From assembly GCA_946184295.1 (NCBI GenBank), contig CAMHEZ010000016.1, forward strand, positions 1 through 52,348: DNA of 52,348 nucleotides. The letters run 5' to 3'. The notes below the pieces were generated by a model. That model was not told the DNA's origin. It did not search any database and was given only the letters and a program-made list of their open reading frames with translations. Below, piece by piece: positions 1-8,216 of the stretch; the stretch's first letter is position 1, and each line of letters starts with the position of its first letter. A program made the translations under genes and the position numbers. Source of the DNA: an uncultured Clostridia bacterium. Lineage in GTDB: Bacteria; Bacillota; Clostridia; Oscillospirales; Acutalibacteraceae.

Positions 1-139
1 TCCTCGCAGGTCAAGGGCAGCGCCCTTGTGGGGAGTGGGGCAAAGCCCCACGAGGTCGGCATTGCCGACCGAGCAAGACGCACTCAGACTTGTGACAGGG
101 ATAGGCGAATACGGAAACAGCCCTATAACAAGATTTGCC
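1..139 (+). repeat. Dispersed multi-hairpin intergenic repeat, copy A (cut by window edge)
   Basis: Right-hand part of a repeat family with further copies near 14701, 29048, 35536 (minus) and 50149. Three palindromes follow one another: AAGGGCAGCGCCCTT, GTGGGGCAAAGCCCCAC and GTCGGCATTGCCGAC, then the shared terminal segment GGCGAATACGGAAA. The left end lies outside the window, so the gene before it is unknown. No protein resemblance was seen in any frame. Confidence 0.8.
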
Positions 140-251
140 TTGCTCCAAACGGAGAAAAAATATCCTTTTTCCATTGACCAAACCCCGAATTTACGCCGTT
201 TTTCAACTTTTACAATCAGCTATTAACAATTCATGCAAAGGAGATGCTTGT

Positions 252-584
252 GTGGGAAAAGCAAATGAACCGCTGACCGAGAGCTATTTCTATATTCTCA
301 TGTGTCTGTATAACGGTCCCAATCACGGCTACGGCATTATGCAGATGACTGAACGGCTCTCCCAAGGCCGGGTCAAGATCGGCTCCGGCACGATGTACGG
401 CGCGACCGGCAACATGCTTAAAAAAGGCTGGATTGTGGAAAGTACCGACACGGGGGGCAGTGAACGCAGGCGCATGTATCTGCTGACTGACCTCGGACGG
501 CAGGTCTTTTTGGAGGAATACAACCGGATCGCCGCATTGACCGAGAGTGCGAGAAGTATCATCGAACAAAAGGACAATCTGTAA
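252..584 (+). CDS. PadR family transcriptional regulator
   Basis: A 110-residue PadR-type winged-helix DNA-binding protein. The family pattern is visible from about residue 12 (YFYILMCLYNGPNHGYGI), then the recognition-helix region with GSGTMYGATGNMLKKGWI, and the wing with RRRMYLLTDLGRQ. I chose GTG at 252 because AAAGGAGA ends 7 bases before it and it gives a normal PadR length; an in-frame upstream extension has no family resemblance. It lies 14 bases before a DUF2812 protein gene. PadR regulators paired with DUF2812 proteins are common in Clostridia, and PadR members usually repress their own operon in response to a small molecule or membrane stress; the ligand here is unknown. Confidence 0.88.
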   Translation: MGKANEPLTESYFYILMCLYNGPNHGYGIMQMTERLSQGRVKIGSGTMYGATGNMLKKGWIVESTDTGGSERRRMYLLTDLGRQVFLEEYNRIAALTESARSIIEQKDNL

Positions 585-598
585 AAAGGAGCAGGCGT

Positions 599-1330
599 AT
601 GAAACGGAAAACCAAGAGAACATTCAAAATCTTTGCCGCGTGGGATTATGAATTTGAAGAGAAAGAATACAACCGTATGTCGGAGCAGGGCTGGCAGCTT
701 GTGAATGGCGGCAGCTTCAGCCAGAAATATGAATTTGACGACAGTGTGATCTATCGCTATCAGTTGGATTACAACAACGGTATCACGGATATGGACCGTT
801 ACGACGAAACCTTCCGCGACGCGGGCTGGGAGCGGGTTAATTCCACCGCCAACGGCTGGCATGTGTTCCGCAAGGCTTATGATCGCAACCTTCCCGATGA
901 GGCGTATGAAATTTACACCGATGAGCAGTCCCGCACCGAAATGCTCACGCGCTGGAGAAATCTCTGTTACATTATTTTCGGTGTGCTGCTGCTCAATGTC
1001 GGCAATTCCCTTCGTATTCTGTCAACAGATGACGCCAGCATGATCGGTGTTGCCTTACTGATTACCTATGCGCTGCTGTTTGGTATGCTGATTGTCGGAG
1101 TTTTCAACATCAACCGTATGATTAACGGGCGGAAAAACACCCGTCCGTTCCCGATGGGGCTGTTTATGGCGCTGCTGTTGCTGATGCTTGCGGTACTCCT
1201 TATCTCAGCCGTATTCGTGCTGATAAAGGAAGGTTCTTATGGAGCACTGGGTATGATGGTCGGCATCCTTGTGGTGCTGTTTATTGTCATGATCGCGGTG
1301 TTTCACAGCCGCAAAACGAAAGCGCAATAA
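599..1330 (+). CDS. DUF2812 domain membrane protein
   Basis: A 243-residue protein. The N-terminal half (about residues 8-110) is a soluble DUF2812 domain, recognised by FAAWDYEFEEKEYNRMSEQG and by WERVNSTANGWHVFRK. The C-terminal half has four hydrophobic segments, near residues 123-140, 150-172, 186-208 and 213-235. Function is unknown. DUF2812 proteins are typically encoded next to PadR regulators, as here, so it is probably the effector or target of the upstream regulator, possibly in a membrane-stress response. The start has a good ribosome-binding site (AAAAGGAGC) and follows the PadR stop by 14 bases, so the two are almost certainly co-transcribed. Confidence 0.8.
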   Translation: MKRKTKRTFKIFAAWDYEFEEKEYNRMSEQGWQLVNGGSFSQKYEFDDSVIYRYQLDYNNGITDMDRYDETFRDAGWERVNSTANGWHVFRKAYDRNLPDEAYEIYTDEQSRTEMLTRWRNLCYIIFGVLLLNVGNSLRILSTDDASMIGVALLITYALLFGMLIVGVFNINRMINGRKNTRPFPMGLFMALLLLMLAVLLISAVFVLIKEGSYGALGMMVGILVVLFIVMIAVFHSRKTKAQ

Positions 1331-1370
1331 GCACATGGCGAAAACATAAAAACAATGGGAGGAAACACAC

Positions 1371-1622
1371 ATGGAAAAGAAAATCATTGACGGTAAGGCT
1401 CACGCCTATATGGGATTTGGCTTTGCGGCACGCATGGCGGAAATGTACCTCGAACGCCGGGGCGCGTTTGAGGACAACGCATTCATATGCGGTATGCTGC
1501 TCGGCGCCGCGATTCTGCTGCTGCTCCACGCCGTTTACTTCCTCGCCAGCGGTTTTGCCAAATTCGCTAAATCAGAGAACCAATCCTCGGAGGAGAAATC
1601 CTCGGAGGACACCGAACAGTAA
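1371..1622 (+). CDS. Small membrane protein of unknown function
   Basis: An 83-residue protein I do not recognise. It has a polar N-terminus, one strong hydrophobic segment (about residues 39-60, ICGMLLGAAILLLLHAVYFL) and a charged tail rich in Glu and Ser. GGGAGG lies a few bases before the ATG. It is 40 bases after the DUF2812 gene and before a good terminator, so it is probably the third gene of the PadR operon. No catalytic motif is visible. Confidence 0.65.
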   Translation: MEKKIIDGKAHAYMGFGFAARMAEMYLERRGAFEDNAFICGMLLGAAILLLLHAVYFLASGFAKFAKSENQSSEEKSSEDTEQ

Positions 1623-1650
1623 CACAGGACACATACAGCTTGATATCCGC

Positions 1651-1698
1651 AAAGCAGCGTTTCCGCTTGCCGCATGGCAGGGGGAGACGCTGCTTTTT
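1651..1698 (+). terminator. Rho-independent terminator of the PadR operon
   Basis: A 10-bp perfect stem, AAAGCAGCGT at 1651-1660 pairing with ACGCTGCTTT at 1687-1696, ends in a short T run. It closes the PadR-DUF2812-small protein operon. Confidence 0.75.
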
Positions 1699-1776
1699 GC
1701 GCTGACAACTACGGTTTGTTAAACCTATAAACTCTATAAATCATATGTATATTCAATTAATTATCATGAAAAAATA

Positions 1777-1805
1777 TTGACATTATGTGGTAATTGGGGT
1801 ATAAT
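1777..1805 (+). promoter_or_regulatory. Sigma-A promoter of the permease-GGDEF gene
   Basis: TTGACA at 1777-1782 and TATAAT at 1800-1805 with a 17-bp spacer, a consensus housekeeping promoter. The start codon at 1893 leaves a leader of roughly 80 nt with no obvious structure. Confidence 0.85.
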
Positions 1806-1892
1806 CAAAAAAAATATGCGGTACAACGGGGATTCTTTTGCGTACCGCTGTCGTTGTTTGCCCTGTCAATTTTTTAGAAAGTGTGTGTGTTT

Positions 1893-4103
1893 ATGCCAAA
1901 AAGATACAAAAAGCGTCTGCCGCCCTATCTGTCTCCGATAGGCGCGTGGGCATTCGCGCTCGGTACCAGTGTGGGATGGGGGTCTCTGGTGGTCACCAGC
2001 AATACATATCTCATGCAGGCAGGCCCCTTGGGAAGCTGTCTGGGTGTGATTCTGGGCGCGGTGGTCATGCTGATTATCGCGTGGAATTACCACTACATGA
2101 TGAATTGCTATCCCGAAACAGGCGGTTCCTACGCGTTTGTGCGCAACGCGATGGGCTTCGATCAAGGGTTTCTGATTGCGTGGTTTGTCATCATCACCTA
2201 TCTGGCGATGCTCTGGGCCAATGCTTCGTCGCTGCCGCTTTTTGCCCGGTATTTTATGGGAGATACCTTTGAGTTCGGGTATATGTACAACATCTTTGGC
2301 TATGACGTATATTTCGGTGAGGCGCTGCTTTCCATTGGCACACTGGTGATTATCGCGTTTCTCTGTTCCCGCCACAAGCGGCTGACGTCTTTGGCTATGA
2401 TCGCCTTGGCGACGGTTTTCTCGGTGGGGATTACAGTGTGCTTTCTGGTCTCGCTGGTGCGCAACCGCACGCCGGTGGAGCCTCAGGTGATTCCCGACAA
2501 GGATATCTTGCCGCAGGTTTTCAGGATTGCCGTTATTTCGCCGTGGGCTTTTATCGGTTTTGAGAATATTTCTCACGCGGCCGAGGAATTTCACTTCGAT
2601 CAGAAGCGTTCGTTTGAGGTGCTGTCTGTGGCCGTGGTCACCGCGGCGCTGCTGTATATCTTTGTAATCCTGTTGTCGGTTTCGGCCTATCCGCCGGAAT
2701 ACGCCAATTGGCTGGAATATATCCGTGATCTGCCCAATCTGAGCGGTATCAAGGGGCTTCCGCCTTTTTATGCCGCCCACCGTTACTTTGGCATGGCCGG
2801 CGTCTGGACGCTGCTGGCGGCGCTGCTGGCGCTTATCATCACCAGCCTGATTGGTAATATCTTCGCGCTCAGCCGCCTGTTTTACGCGCTTTCGCAGGAC
2901 GACCTTGTTTCCAAGAAATTCGCGGAGGTCAACGAGCGCGGCACGCCGGAAAAGGCGATCATCTTTATTGTGTGCGTTTCCGCCGTCATTCCCTTTATCG
3001 GTCGTACCGCCATTGGCTGGATTGTAGACGTCACTACCCTCGGCGCGACGATGATTTACGCGTTCGTTTCCTCGGCCACGGTGAAGATTGCCATGACGCG
3101 TGACGATACCATGGAAAAATACACAGGTGTGGCCGGTGTGGCTACCATGCTGATTTTTATGGTGTATGTGCTGGGTATGAGCGTTTTTACTACCAATTAC
3201 GCGATTGATAAAGCGGCCCTTTTCCTCTTTGCGGTGTGGGCTGTATTGGGTATCCTGTATTTCCGCGTGCTGCTGAAGAACGACAAAAAGAACCGCTTCG
3301 GCAAATCGCTTTCCGTATGGGTGGCGCTGCTCTCCCATCTCATGCTGATTTCATTGGTCTGGGTGAGCCAGATGATTATGGATGAAACGCACCAGGCGAT
3401 GATTAACATTCAACAGCATTATATCAACGCGGGATACGGCGCCGATCAGTCGTGGTTTATCGAAGAAGCGCTGGAGTCGATTCGCAATATCAACGCCCTG
3501 AGTGTGGTTGTAGTGGTTATCATTTTCGCGTCGGCTGTGGGGATTCTACTGACATCCTACACGCTTATGCGCAAACGGGCTAATCAGAGTGAGGAAGAAC
3601 TGAGTGCCATGCAGGAGATGGCCAATACCGATCCGTTGACCGGTGTGCGCAGCAAACACGCCTATGCGCAGATGGAAAAGGCTGTGGACGACGCTATTAA
3701 CGCTGGCACTGTGCCGAACTTTGCCGTAGTGGTGTGCGATGTGAACGGCCTGAAATTCGTCAACGATACGCTTGGCCATAAGGCCGGCGACGCTTATATC
3801 AAGTCGGCCAGCGAGATGATCAGCGGTATTTTCAAGCACAGCACAATCTATCGCACCGGCGGCGATGAATTTGTGGTGCTGCTGCGCGGCCGCGACTATA
3901 AGCACCGCGCAGAACTGCTCCATCAGCTTCACGATACCTCTGTGGCGCATATTGCCGAAGGAAGCGTTGTGGTTTCGGGCGGCAGCTCCGATTACGTGCC
4001 CAAGCAGGATCACGATATTCACGATGTGTTTGTGCGTGCCGACGCGCTGATGTATGAGGAAAAAATGAGCCTCAAGGGTATGGGCGCCAAGACCAGAGAA
4101 TAG
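1893..4103 (+). CDS. APC-superfamily amino acid permease fused to a GGDEF (diguanylate cyclase) domain
   Basis: A 736-residue fusion. Residues about 1-440 form an APC-type transporter: TM1 carries GTSVGWGS in the place of the substrate-binding unwound helix, followed by about 12 membrane segments and ETGGSYAFVRNAMGF in the first cytoplasmic/TM3 region. Two further membrane segments (about 468-490 and 530-553) flank an outside loop of about 40 residues. The C-terminus (about 575-730) is a GGDEF domain: DPLTG at 580, DVNGLKFVNDTLGHKAGD, and an intact GGDEF at 656-660, so c-di-GMP synthesis from two GTP is plausible. The position of the inhibitory RxxD site reads FKHS, so product feedback inhibition is probably absent. 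No EAL or HD-GYP domain. GTG 1881 is an alternative start. Inference: substrate sensing or transport controls cyclase output. Confidence 0.88.
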   Translation: MPKRYKKRLPPYLSPIGAWAFALGTSVGWGSLVVTSNTYLMQAGPLGSCLGVILGAVVMLIIAWNYHYMMNCYPETGGSYAFVRNAMGFDQGFLIAWFVIITYLAMLWANASSLPLFARYFMGDTFEFGYMYNIFGYDVYFGEALLSIGTLVIIAFLCSRHKRLTSLAMIALATVFSVGITVCFLVSLVRNRTPVEPQVIPDKDILPQVFRIAVISPWAFIGFENISHAAEEFHFDQKRSFEVLSVAVVTAALLYIFVILLSVSAYPPEYANWLEYIRDLPNLSGIKGLPPFYAAHRYFGMAGVWTLLAALLALIITSLIGNIFALSRLFYALSQDDLVSKKFAEVNERGTPEKAIIFIVCVSAVIPFIGRTAIGWIVDVTTLGATMIYAFVSSATVKIAMTRDDTMEKYTGVAGVATMLIFMVYVLGMSVFTTNYAIDKAALFLFAVWAVLGILYFRVLLKNDKKNRFGKSLSVWVALLSHLMLISLVWVSQMIMDETHQAMINIQQHYINAGYGADQSWFIEEALESIRNINALSVVVVVIIFASAVGILLTSYTLMRKRANQSEEELSAMQEMANTDPLTGVRSKHAYAQMEKAVDDAINAGTVPNFAVVVCDVNGLKFVNDTLGHKAGDAYIKSASEMISGIFKHSTIYRTGGDEFVVLLRGRDYKHRAELLHQLHDTSVAHIAEGSVVVSGGSSDYVPKQDHDIHDVFVRADALMYEEKMSLKGMGAKTRE

Positions 4104-4146
4104 GCAGGGTTTTGTCCGTTTGCGGACAAGCTTCCATTCATATGAT

Positions 4147-4197
4147 AAAAAAGGCGGAGCCTTGTGCGTTGATTCATCGCGCAAGGTCCCGCTTTTT
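4147..4197. terminator. Bidirectional terminator between convergent genes
   Basis: A long hairpin flanked by AAAAA on the left and TTTTT on the right (GCGGAGCCTTGTGCG pairing with CGCGCAAGGTCCCGC, with small bulges). It sits between the permease-GGDEF gene and the minus-strand lipoprotein gene and can serve both. Confidence 0.8.
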
Positions 4198-4198
4198 G

Positions 4199-5062
4199 TT
4201 AATACAAAACGTTCCAGTTGTCCGAAGTGCCATCTGTGATAAAGGTCACGTTGCCGCTGCGGGTGGAGTAGGCCTCCACACCGTATTCCTCCAGCAGAGA
4301 GAGCGTCTTTTCGTCTTCGGGTTCGTCGTCCGAGCCGGTCAGAATGGCGTATTCCGGCTGCACATGATCGAGCAGATCGTCGAGATTTTTCTCCCAGCCC
4401 CCGTGATGCGGCATTTTCAGGATATCGCTGCGCAGTCCGTCGATAGCAAGCAACTCATTGATGCGGGTCTTCTGCGCGTCGCCGGCAAAGAGAGCGGACG
4501 CTTTGCCATAGGTCATGCGCACGACGAGAGAGGAATTGTTGCTGATGTCCTTCTTGTAGTCGTCCTTCTCAGGCGGGAAGAGCTGCCACGTGACGCCGTC
4601 CTGTGTCAGGGTTGTCTCGGTCTTTACTGAAACCAGCGTCAGATGTTTGGCCGTCAGCGCTTTGGTGTATTGGTCGATGTCGTCTGATTCCTTGGCAATG
4701 TAGGAAGTAGTATACACTTTTCCGATGGTATAGTGCTTGATAAGCTTGTCCGCGCCGCCGACATGGTCGCGGTCGTAGTGGGTGAGAATCAGGGTGTCAA
4801 TGCGGGTGATGCCCTGTTCGTTCAGGTACATTTCCACATGGCCCGCCGATTCCTCGGTGCCCGTGTCGATGACCGTGACGGTTTCCGGTGAGCGGATGAC
4901 AATGCAGTCCGCCTTGCCGACGCTGAGTGCCGTGACGGTGACACTGCGCGAGGTTGCGTCGGCGGGGGTATTCTCTGTGCCGGCTGTATCCTTTTTGCAA
5001 CCGGTGAAAATTCCCATCAGCAGTGCGAGTGCCGCCGACGCGAGTTTTTTACATAATGACAT
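4199..5062 (-). CDS. Secreted ComEC-like metallo-beta-lactamase-fold lipoprotein
   Basis: A 287-residue protein with a lipoprotein signal (KK, hydrophobic core, lipobox FTGC at about residues 20-23). The rest is a metallo-beta-lactamase fold of the kind found in the C-terminal domain of the competence protein ComEC: VIDTG, then THYDRDHVGG (the HxDxDH metal site), a metal-binding GDA in LFAGDAQ, and MPHHGG. It lacks the ComEC membrane channel, so it is a stand-alone, membrane-anchored, outward-facing hydrolase. ComEC-type domains are considered nucleases or phosphodiesterases; the substrate here is not known. Start at 5062 is supported by AAAGGAGG 8 bases upstream. Confidence 0.85.
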   Translation of the reverse strand: MSLCKKLASAALALLMGIFTGCKKDTAGTENTPADATSRSVTVTALSVGKADCIVIRSPETVTVIDTGTEESAGHVEMYLNEQGITRIDTLILTHYDRDHVGGADKLIKHYTIGKVYTTSYIAKESDDIDQYTKALTAKHLTLVSVKTETTLTQDGVTWQLFPPEKDDYKKDISNNSSLVVRMTYGKASALFAGDAQKTRINELLAIDGLRSDILKMPHHGGWEKNLDDLLDHVQPEYAILTGSDDEPEDEKTLSLLEEYGVEAYSTRSGNVTFITDGTSDNWNVLY

Positions 5063-5186
5063 GGAACATGCCTCCTTTACCGCTATTATACACGGTCCCG
5101 ATGTGAAATGCAACATCTGTATTTGCCCGGTCTGGAAATCAATTTCATTTCATTTTCATTTCTTTGCCTTTTTCTGAAAAAAATGC

Positions 5187-5215
5187 TTGCAATTTAAGAA
5201 GACGTATGCTATAAT
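5187..5215 (+). promoter_or_regulatory. Sigma-A promoter of rpsB-tsf
   Basis: TTGCAA at 5187-5192 and TATAAT at 5210-5215 with a 17-bp spacer. Transcription would start near 5222, giving a leader of about 170 nt before rpsB. Confidence 0.8.
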
Positions 5216-5221
5216 TGATGA

Positions 5222-5390
5222 GAAATTCACACGCCGCGCTGTGGAGGGTGCGGTGCAGGGCTTACGGCAGCCGCCGGGGCTTTGTGGCTCTCCATTTGCT
5301 TAAATTTTTATCTTTACGGTGCGCTGGGCGCGCCTTTTTACACTGAGCTTAAAGTGTCGGCGGAGGTATTAACCGGGAGGAATTTTCACT
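5222..5390 (+). promoter_or_regulatory. Structured rpsB leader with an intrinsic-terminator-like hairpin
   Basis: The leader between the promoter and rpsB is GC-rich and foldable (CACGCCGCGC... and GGCAGCCGCCGGGGCTTTG). At 5318-5334 a 7-bp stem (GGTGCGC/GCGCGCC, loop TGG) is followed directly by TTTTT, which is the form of an intrinsic terminator inside the leader. Ribosomal protein genes are often controlled by their product through the leader, so this may be an attenuator, but I cannot match it to a named leader RNA. Confidence 0.5.
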
Positions 5391-6125
5391 ATGGCAGTAG
5401 CATCCATGAAACAGCTGCTTGAAGCAGGCGTCCACTTCGGACATCAGACCAGACGCTGGAACCCGAAAATGGCTGAGTACATTTTCACCGAGCGCAACGG
5501 CATCTACATCATCGACCTTCAGAAGACCGTCAGAAAGCTCGATGAAGCTTATGCCTTCGTGAGAACCGTTGCCGAGAACGGCGAATCTGTTCTCTTCGTC
5601 GGCACCAAGAAGCAGGCGCAGGAATCCATCAAGGAAGAAGCGCTCCGTTCCGATTCCTATTTTGTCAATGAGAGATGGCTCGGCGGTATGCTCACCAACT
5701 TCACCACCATTCGCCGCAGAATTGCCCGTCTCAACCAGCTCAATACCATGGCCACCGACGGCACCTTTGACAGACTCCCCAAGAAGGAAGTCATCAAGTT
5801 CAACCTCGAGATCGAGAAGCTCGAGAAGTTCCTCGGCGGTATCAAGAACATGAACAAACTCCCCGGCGCTCTCTTCATCGTTGACCCCCGCAAGGAGAAG
5901 ATCGCCGTTTCCGAGGCCAAGAAGCTCGGCATTCCCGTGGTCGCTATCGTTGACACCAACTGCGATCCCGACAACATCGACTATGTCATTCCCGGCAATG
6001 ACGACGCGATCCGCGCTGTCAAGCTCATCTCTTCTGTCATCGCCAACGCGATTATCGAAGGCAGACAGAGCGCTCAGGGCGAGGCCGAGGCACAGGCAGT
6101 CGAGGCAGAGGAAGCCGCTGAGTAA
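5391..6125 (+). CDS. rpsB: 30S ribosomal protein S2
   Basis: Structural protein of the small ribosomal subunit, 244 residues, within the usual length. The sequence shows classic S2 segments: [18 protein letters not shown] near the start, [20 protein letters not shown], and [13 protein letters not shown] with [13 protein letters not shown] near residue 205. The last 15 residues are a Glu/Ala-rich tail. The start has GGGAGG about 8 bases upstream. It forms an operon with tsf, the usual partner in bacteria. Confidence 0.98.
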   Translation: MAVASMKQLLEAGVHFGHQTRRWNPKMAEYIFTERNGIYIIDLQKTVRKLDEAYAFVRTVAENGESVLFVGTKKQAQESIKEEALRSDSYFVNERWLGGMLTNFTTIRRRIARLNQLNTMATDGTFDRLPKKEVIKFNLEIEKLEKFLGGIKNMNKLPGALFIVDPRKEKIAVSEAKKLGIPVVAIVDTNCDPDNIDYVIPGNDDAIRAVKLISSVIANAIIEGRQSAQGEAEAQAVEAEEAAE

Positions 6126-6179
6126 TTATTGACTGTTGACTTTTGCTTTTATAGAAATTCGTTGTAGGAGGAATTTATC

Positions 6180-7103
6180 ATGGCTTTTACAGCAAGTGAT
6201 GTAAAGAATCTGAGAGAAATGACCGGCTGCGGCATGATGGACTGCAAGAAGGCACTCACCGAAGCTGACGGCGATATGGATAAGGCTGTTGACATTCTGC
6301 GCGAGAAGGGTCTCGCCGCTTCCCAGAAGAAGGCGGGCAGAATCGCTGCGGAAGGCACCGTTTACGCGCTTGTCGAGGGCAACACCGGTGTCGTGATCGA
6401 GGTCAACGCGGAAACCGACTTTGTTGCCAAGAACGCGGAGTTCATGGCCTTTGTCGATACCTGCGCCAAGACCGTCATCGCGGAGAATCCCGCTGATGTA
6501 GAGGCACTTCTGGCCTGCACCGCTGCGGGCAGCGATGTGACCATCGACGCAATGCTCAAGGAGAAGATTCTGGTGATCGGCGAGAACATCAAGATCCGCC
6601 GTTTTGTCAAGTACGAAGCTCCGGTAGTGACTTATGTCCACGGCGGCGGCAGAATCGGCGTTATGGTGAAGTTTGACACCACCGACGAAATCGCGGCGAA
6701 GCCCGAGTTCACTGATTTCGGCAAGGACGTTGCGATGCAGATCGCGGCTGTTAACCCCAAGTACCTCGTTCCCGAGGATATGCCCGCTGAGGAACTCGAG
6801 AAGGAAAAGGCCATTCTCATGGAGCAGATTCACAACGATCCCAAGAATGCCAAGAAGCCCCCGAAAATCATCGAAGAGAAGATTCTTCCCGGCCGCGTCA
6901 ACAAGCTGTTCGAGGAAATCTGCCTCTTGAAGCAGGCATTCGTCAAGGACAGCGATATCAACGTGGAGACTTATGTTGCCAACACCGCTAAGGCACTCGG
7001 CGGCGACATCAAGATTGTTTCTTTCGTCCGCTTTGAAAAGGGCGAGGGCCTCGAGAAGAGAGAAGAGAACTTCGCCGACGAAGTGGCCAGCATGATTAAG
7101 TAA
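6180..7103 (+). CDS. tsf: Translation elongation factor Ts
   Basis: EF-Ts is the nucleotide exchange factor that removes GDP from EF-Tu. The 307-residue protein shows the N-terminal UBA-like domain with the family signature LREMTGCGMMDCKKAL (about residues 10-25) and then EVNAETDFVAKN of the core domain (about residues 75-90), followed by the two dimerisation-type subdomains. TAGGAGG lies upstream of the ATG. It follows rpsB by 54 bases and precedes a strong terminator, so the operon is rpsB-tsf only. Confidence 0.98.
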   Translation: MAFTASDVKNLREMTGCGMMDCKKALTEADGDMDKAVDILREKGLAASQKKAGRIAAEGTVYALVEGNTGVVIEVNAETDFVAKNAEFMAFVDTCAKTVIAENPADVEALLACTAAGSDVTIDAMLKEKILVIGENIKIRRFVKYEAPVVTYVHGGGRIGVMVKFDTTDEIAAKPEFTDFGKDVAMQIAAVNPKYLVPEDMPAEELEKEKAILMEQIHNDPKNAKKPPKIIEEKILPGRVNKLFEEICLLKQAFVKDSDINVETYVANTAKALGGDIKIVSFVRFEKGEGLEKREENFADEVASMIK

Positions 7104-7140
7104 TTTTGCTCTTCTCATTCACCGACATTTGAATATGGCG

Positions 7141-7185
7141 TCCCTCCTGCGACCGATTTTTGATCGGCTGCGGGAGGGATTTTTG
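7141..7185 (+). terminator. Rho-independent terminator of rpsB-tsf
   Basis: A long stem, TCCCTCCTGC... pairing with ...GCGGGAGGGA, with inner pairing of CCGATT region around 7155-7168, followed by ATTTTTG. Confidence 0.9.
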
Positions 7186-7279
7186 TCTGTATCCGATTTA
7201 TCGAAATACCCCCGTTCTCTTAACCTTTTCTAAACCTTTGGGGCGTATCATAAAACCATCGAAAGGAAAGGTGAGCTTC

Positions 7280-8203
7280 ATGGGCAACACGATTCTCAAA
7301 ACCGAAAATATCATCAAGAAATACGGCAGCACCACCGTTCTCAACAATGTGAGCATCACACTCGAAAACGGCAGAATTTACGGGTTGATCGGCGTCAACG
7401 GCGCGGGCAAGACCACACTGATGCGCCAGATTCTTGGGCTGTCGGTTCCGGATTCCGGTGAGATCGAGCTTTTTGGCAAGCGCGGCAGACAGGCCGCCGC
7501 TGAACGCAGCAGAATGGGCTGTCTGATCGAAGCACCCGGTCTGGTACTGAACCTTACGGCCAAACAAAATCTTCACCTCCACCGCATCATGCACGGCATT
7601 GCCGACAAGGAAATTGAGGACAAACTGCTGGAAACTGTGGGTCTGGCTAACATCGGCAAAAAGAAGGCGAAAGATTTTTCCCTCGGTATGAAACAGCGCC
7701 TCGGCATCGCTATCGCGCTTTTGACCAATCCCGAGCTGGTCATTCTCGACGAACCCATCAACGGTTTGGATCCCATCGGCGTGGTGGAAATCCGGGAGCT
7801 GATTAAAACACTCTGTGAGGAACGGGGCATGACGATTCTGATTTCCAGCCATAATCTGCCTGAGTTGTATCAATGCGCGACGGATTACATTATCATTGAC
7901 CACGGCGAGGTCAAGCAGGAAATCAGCTTGGAAGAGCTGGAGGAGAAATGCCGCCACTACCTGCTGATTGAGACCGATGATACCGGCAAGCTGACTGCTG
8001 TGCTGGAAGAAAAACTCGGCACCGCGAATTTCAAGGTAATGCCCGACAAGAGCGTACAGCTTTACGACTTTACAGAAGAACGCGACAGGGTAGCCGACGT
8101 GCTGTTTGAAAACAGCATACGTATCAGGGGATTCGCGCTGAAAGGCGAAACGCTGGAGAACTATTTTATTTCGGTCGTCAGAGGTACGCAGGCGTCTGTG
8201 TGA
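7280..8203 (+). CDS. ABC transporter ATP-binding protein (BcrA/lantibiotic-exporter type)
   Basis: A 307-residue ATPase subunit. Walker A is GVNGAGKTT (about residues 38-46), the signature is FSLGMKQRLGIA (about 135), Walker B is LVILDEPINGLD (about 154), and the H-loop is ISSHNLPEL. The C-terminal about 80 residues form the extra regulatory domain typical of ABC-2 exporters for bacitracin or lantibiotic resistance. ATG 7280 has AGGAAAGG 8 bases upstream; an in-frame upstream extension overlaps the tsf terminator and is unlikely. It is followed after 13 bases by its permease. Substrate unknown. Confidence 0.88.
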   Translation: MGNTILKTENIIKKYGSTTVLNNVSITLENGRIYGLIGVNGAGKTTLMRQILGLSVPDSGEIELFGKRGRQAAAERSRMGCLIEAPGLVLNLTAKQNLHLHRIMHGIADKEIEDKLLETVGLANIGKKKAKDFSLGMKQRLGIAIALLTNPELVILDEPINGLDPIGVVEIRELIKTLCEERGMTILISSHNLPELYQCATDYIIIDHGEVKQEISLEELEEKCRHYLLIETDDTGKLTAVLEEKLGTANFKVMPDKSVQLYDFTEERDRVADVLFENSIRIRGFALKGETLENYFISVVRGTQASV

Positions 8204-8216
8204 GGAGGAAACCATC

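Noticed and set aside
26-226. Short open frame in repeat copy A
   Set aside because: It lies over the palindromes of the repeat and has no ribosome-binding site or family resemblance.
1866-3338. Long antisense open frame opposite the permease-GGDEF gene
   Set aside because: The translation is rich in His, Arg, Gln and Gly with no family resemblance; the plus-strand gene is clear. Same reasoning for antisense frames at 9296-10618, 13370-14590, 15664-16674, 18255-19649, 21027-23252, 29443-30663, 30709-32106, 32432-33610 and 33782-34927.
7160-7279. Upstream extension of the exporter ATPase
   Set aside because: It would start inside the rpsB-tsf terminator and lacks family resemblance.
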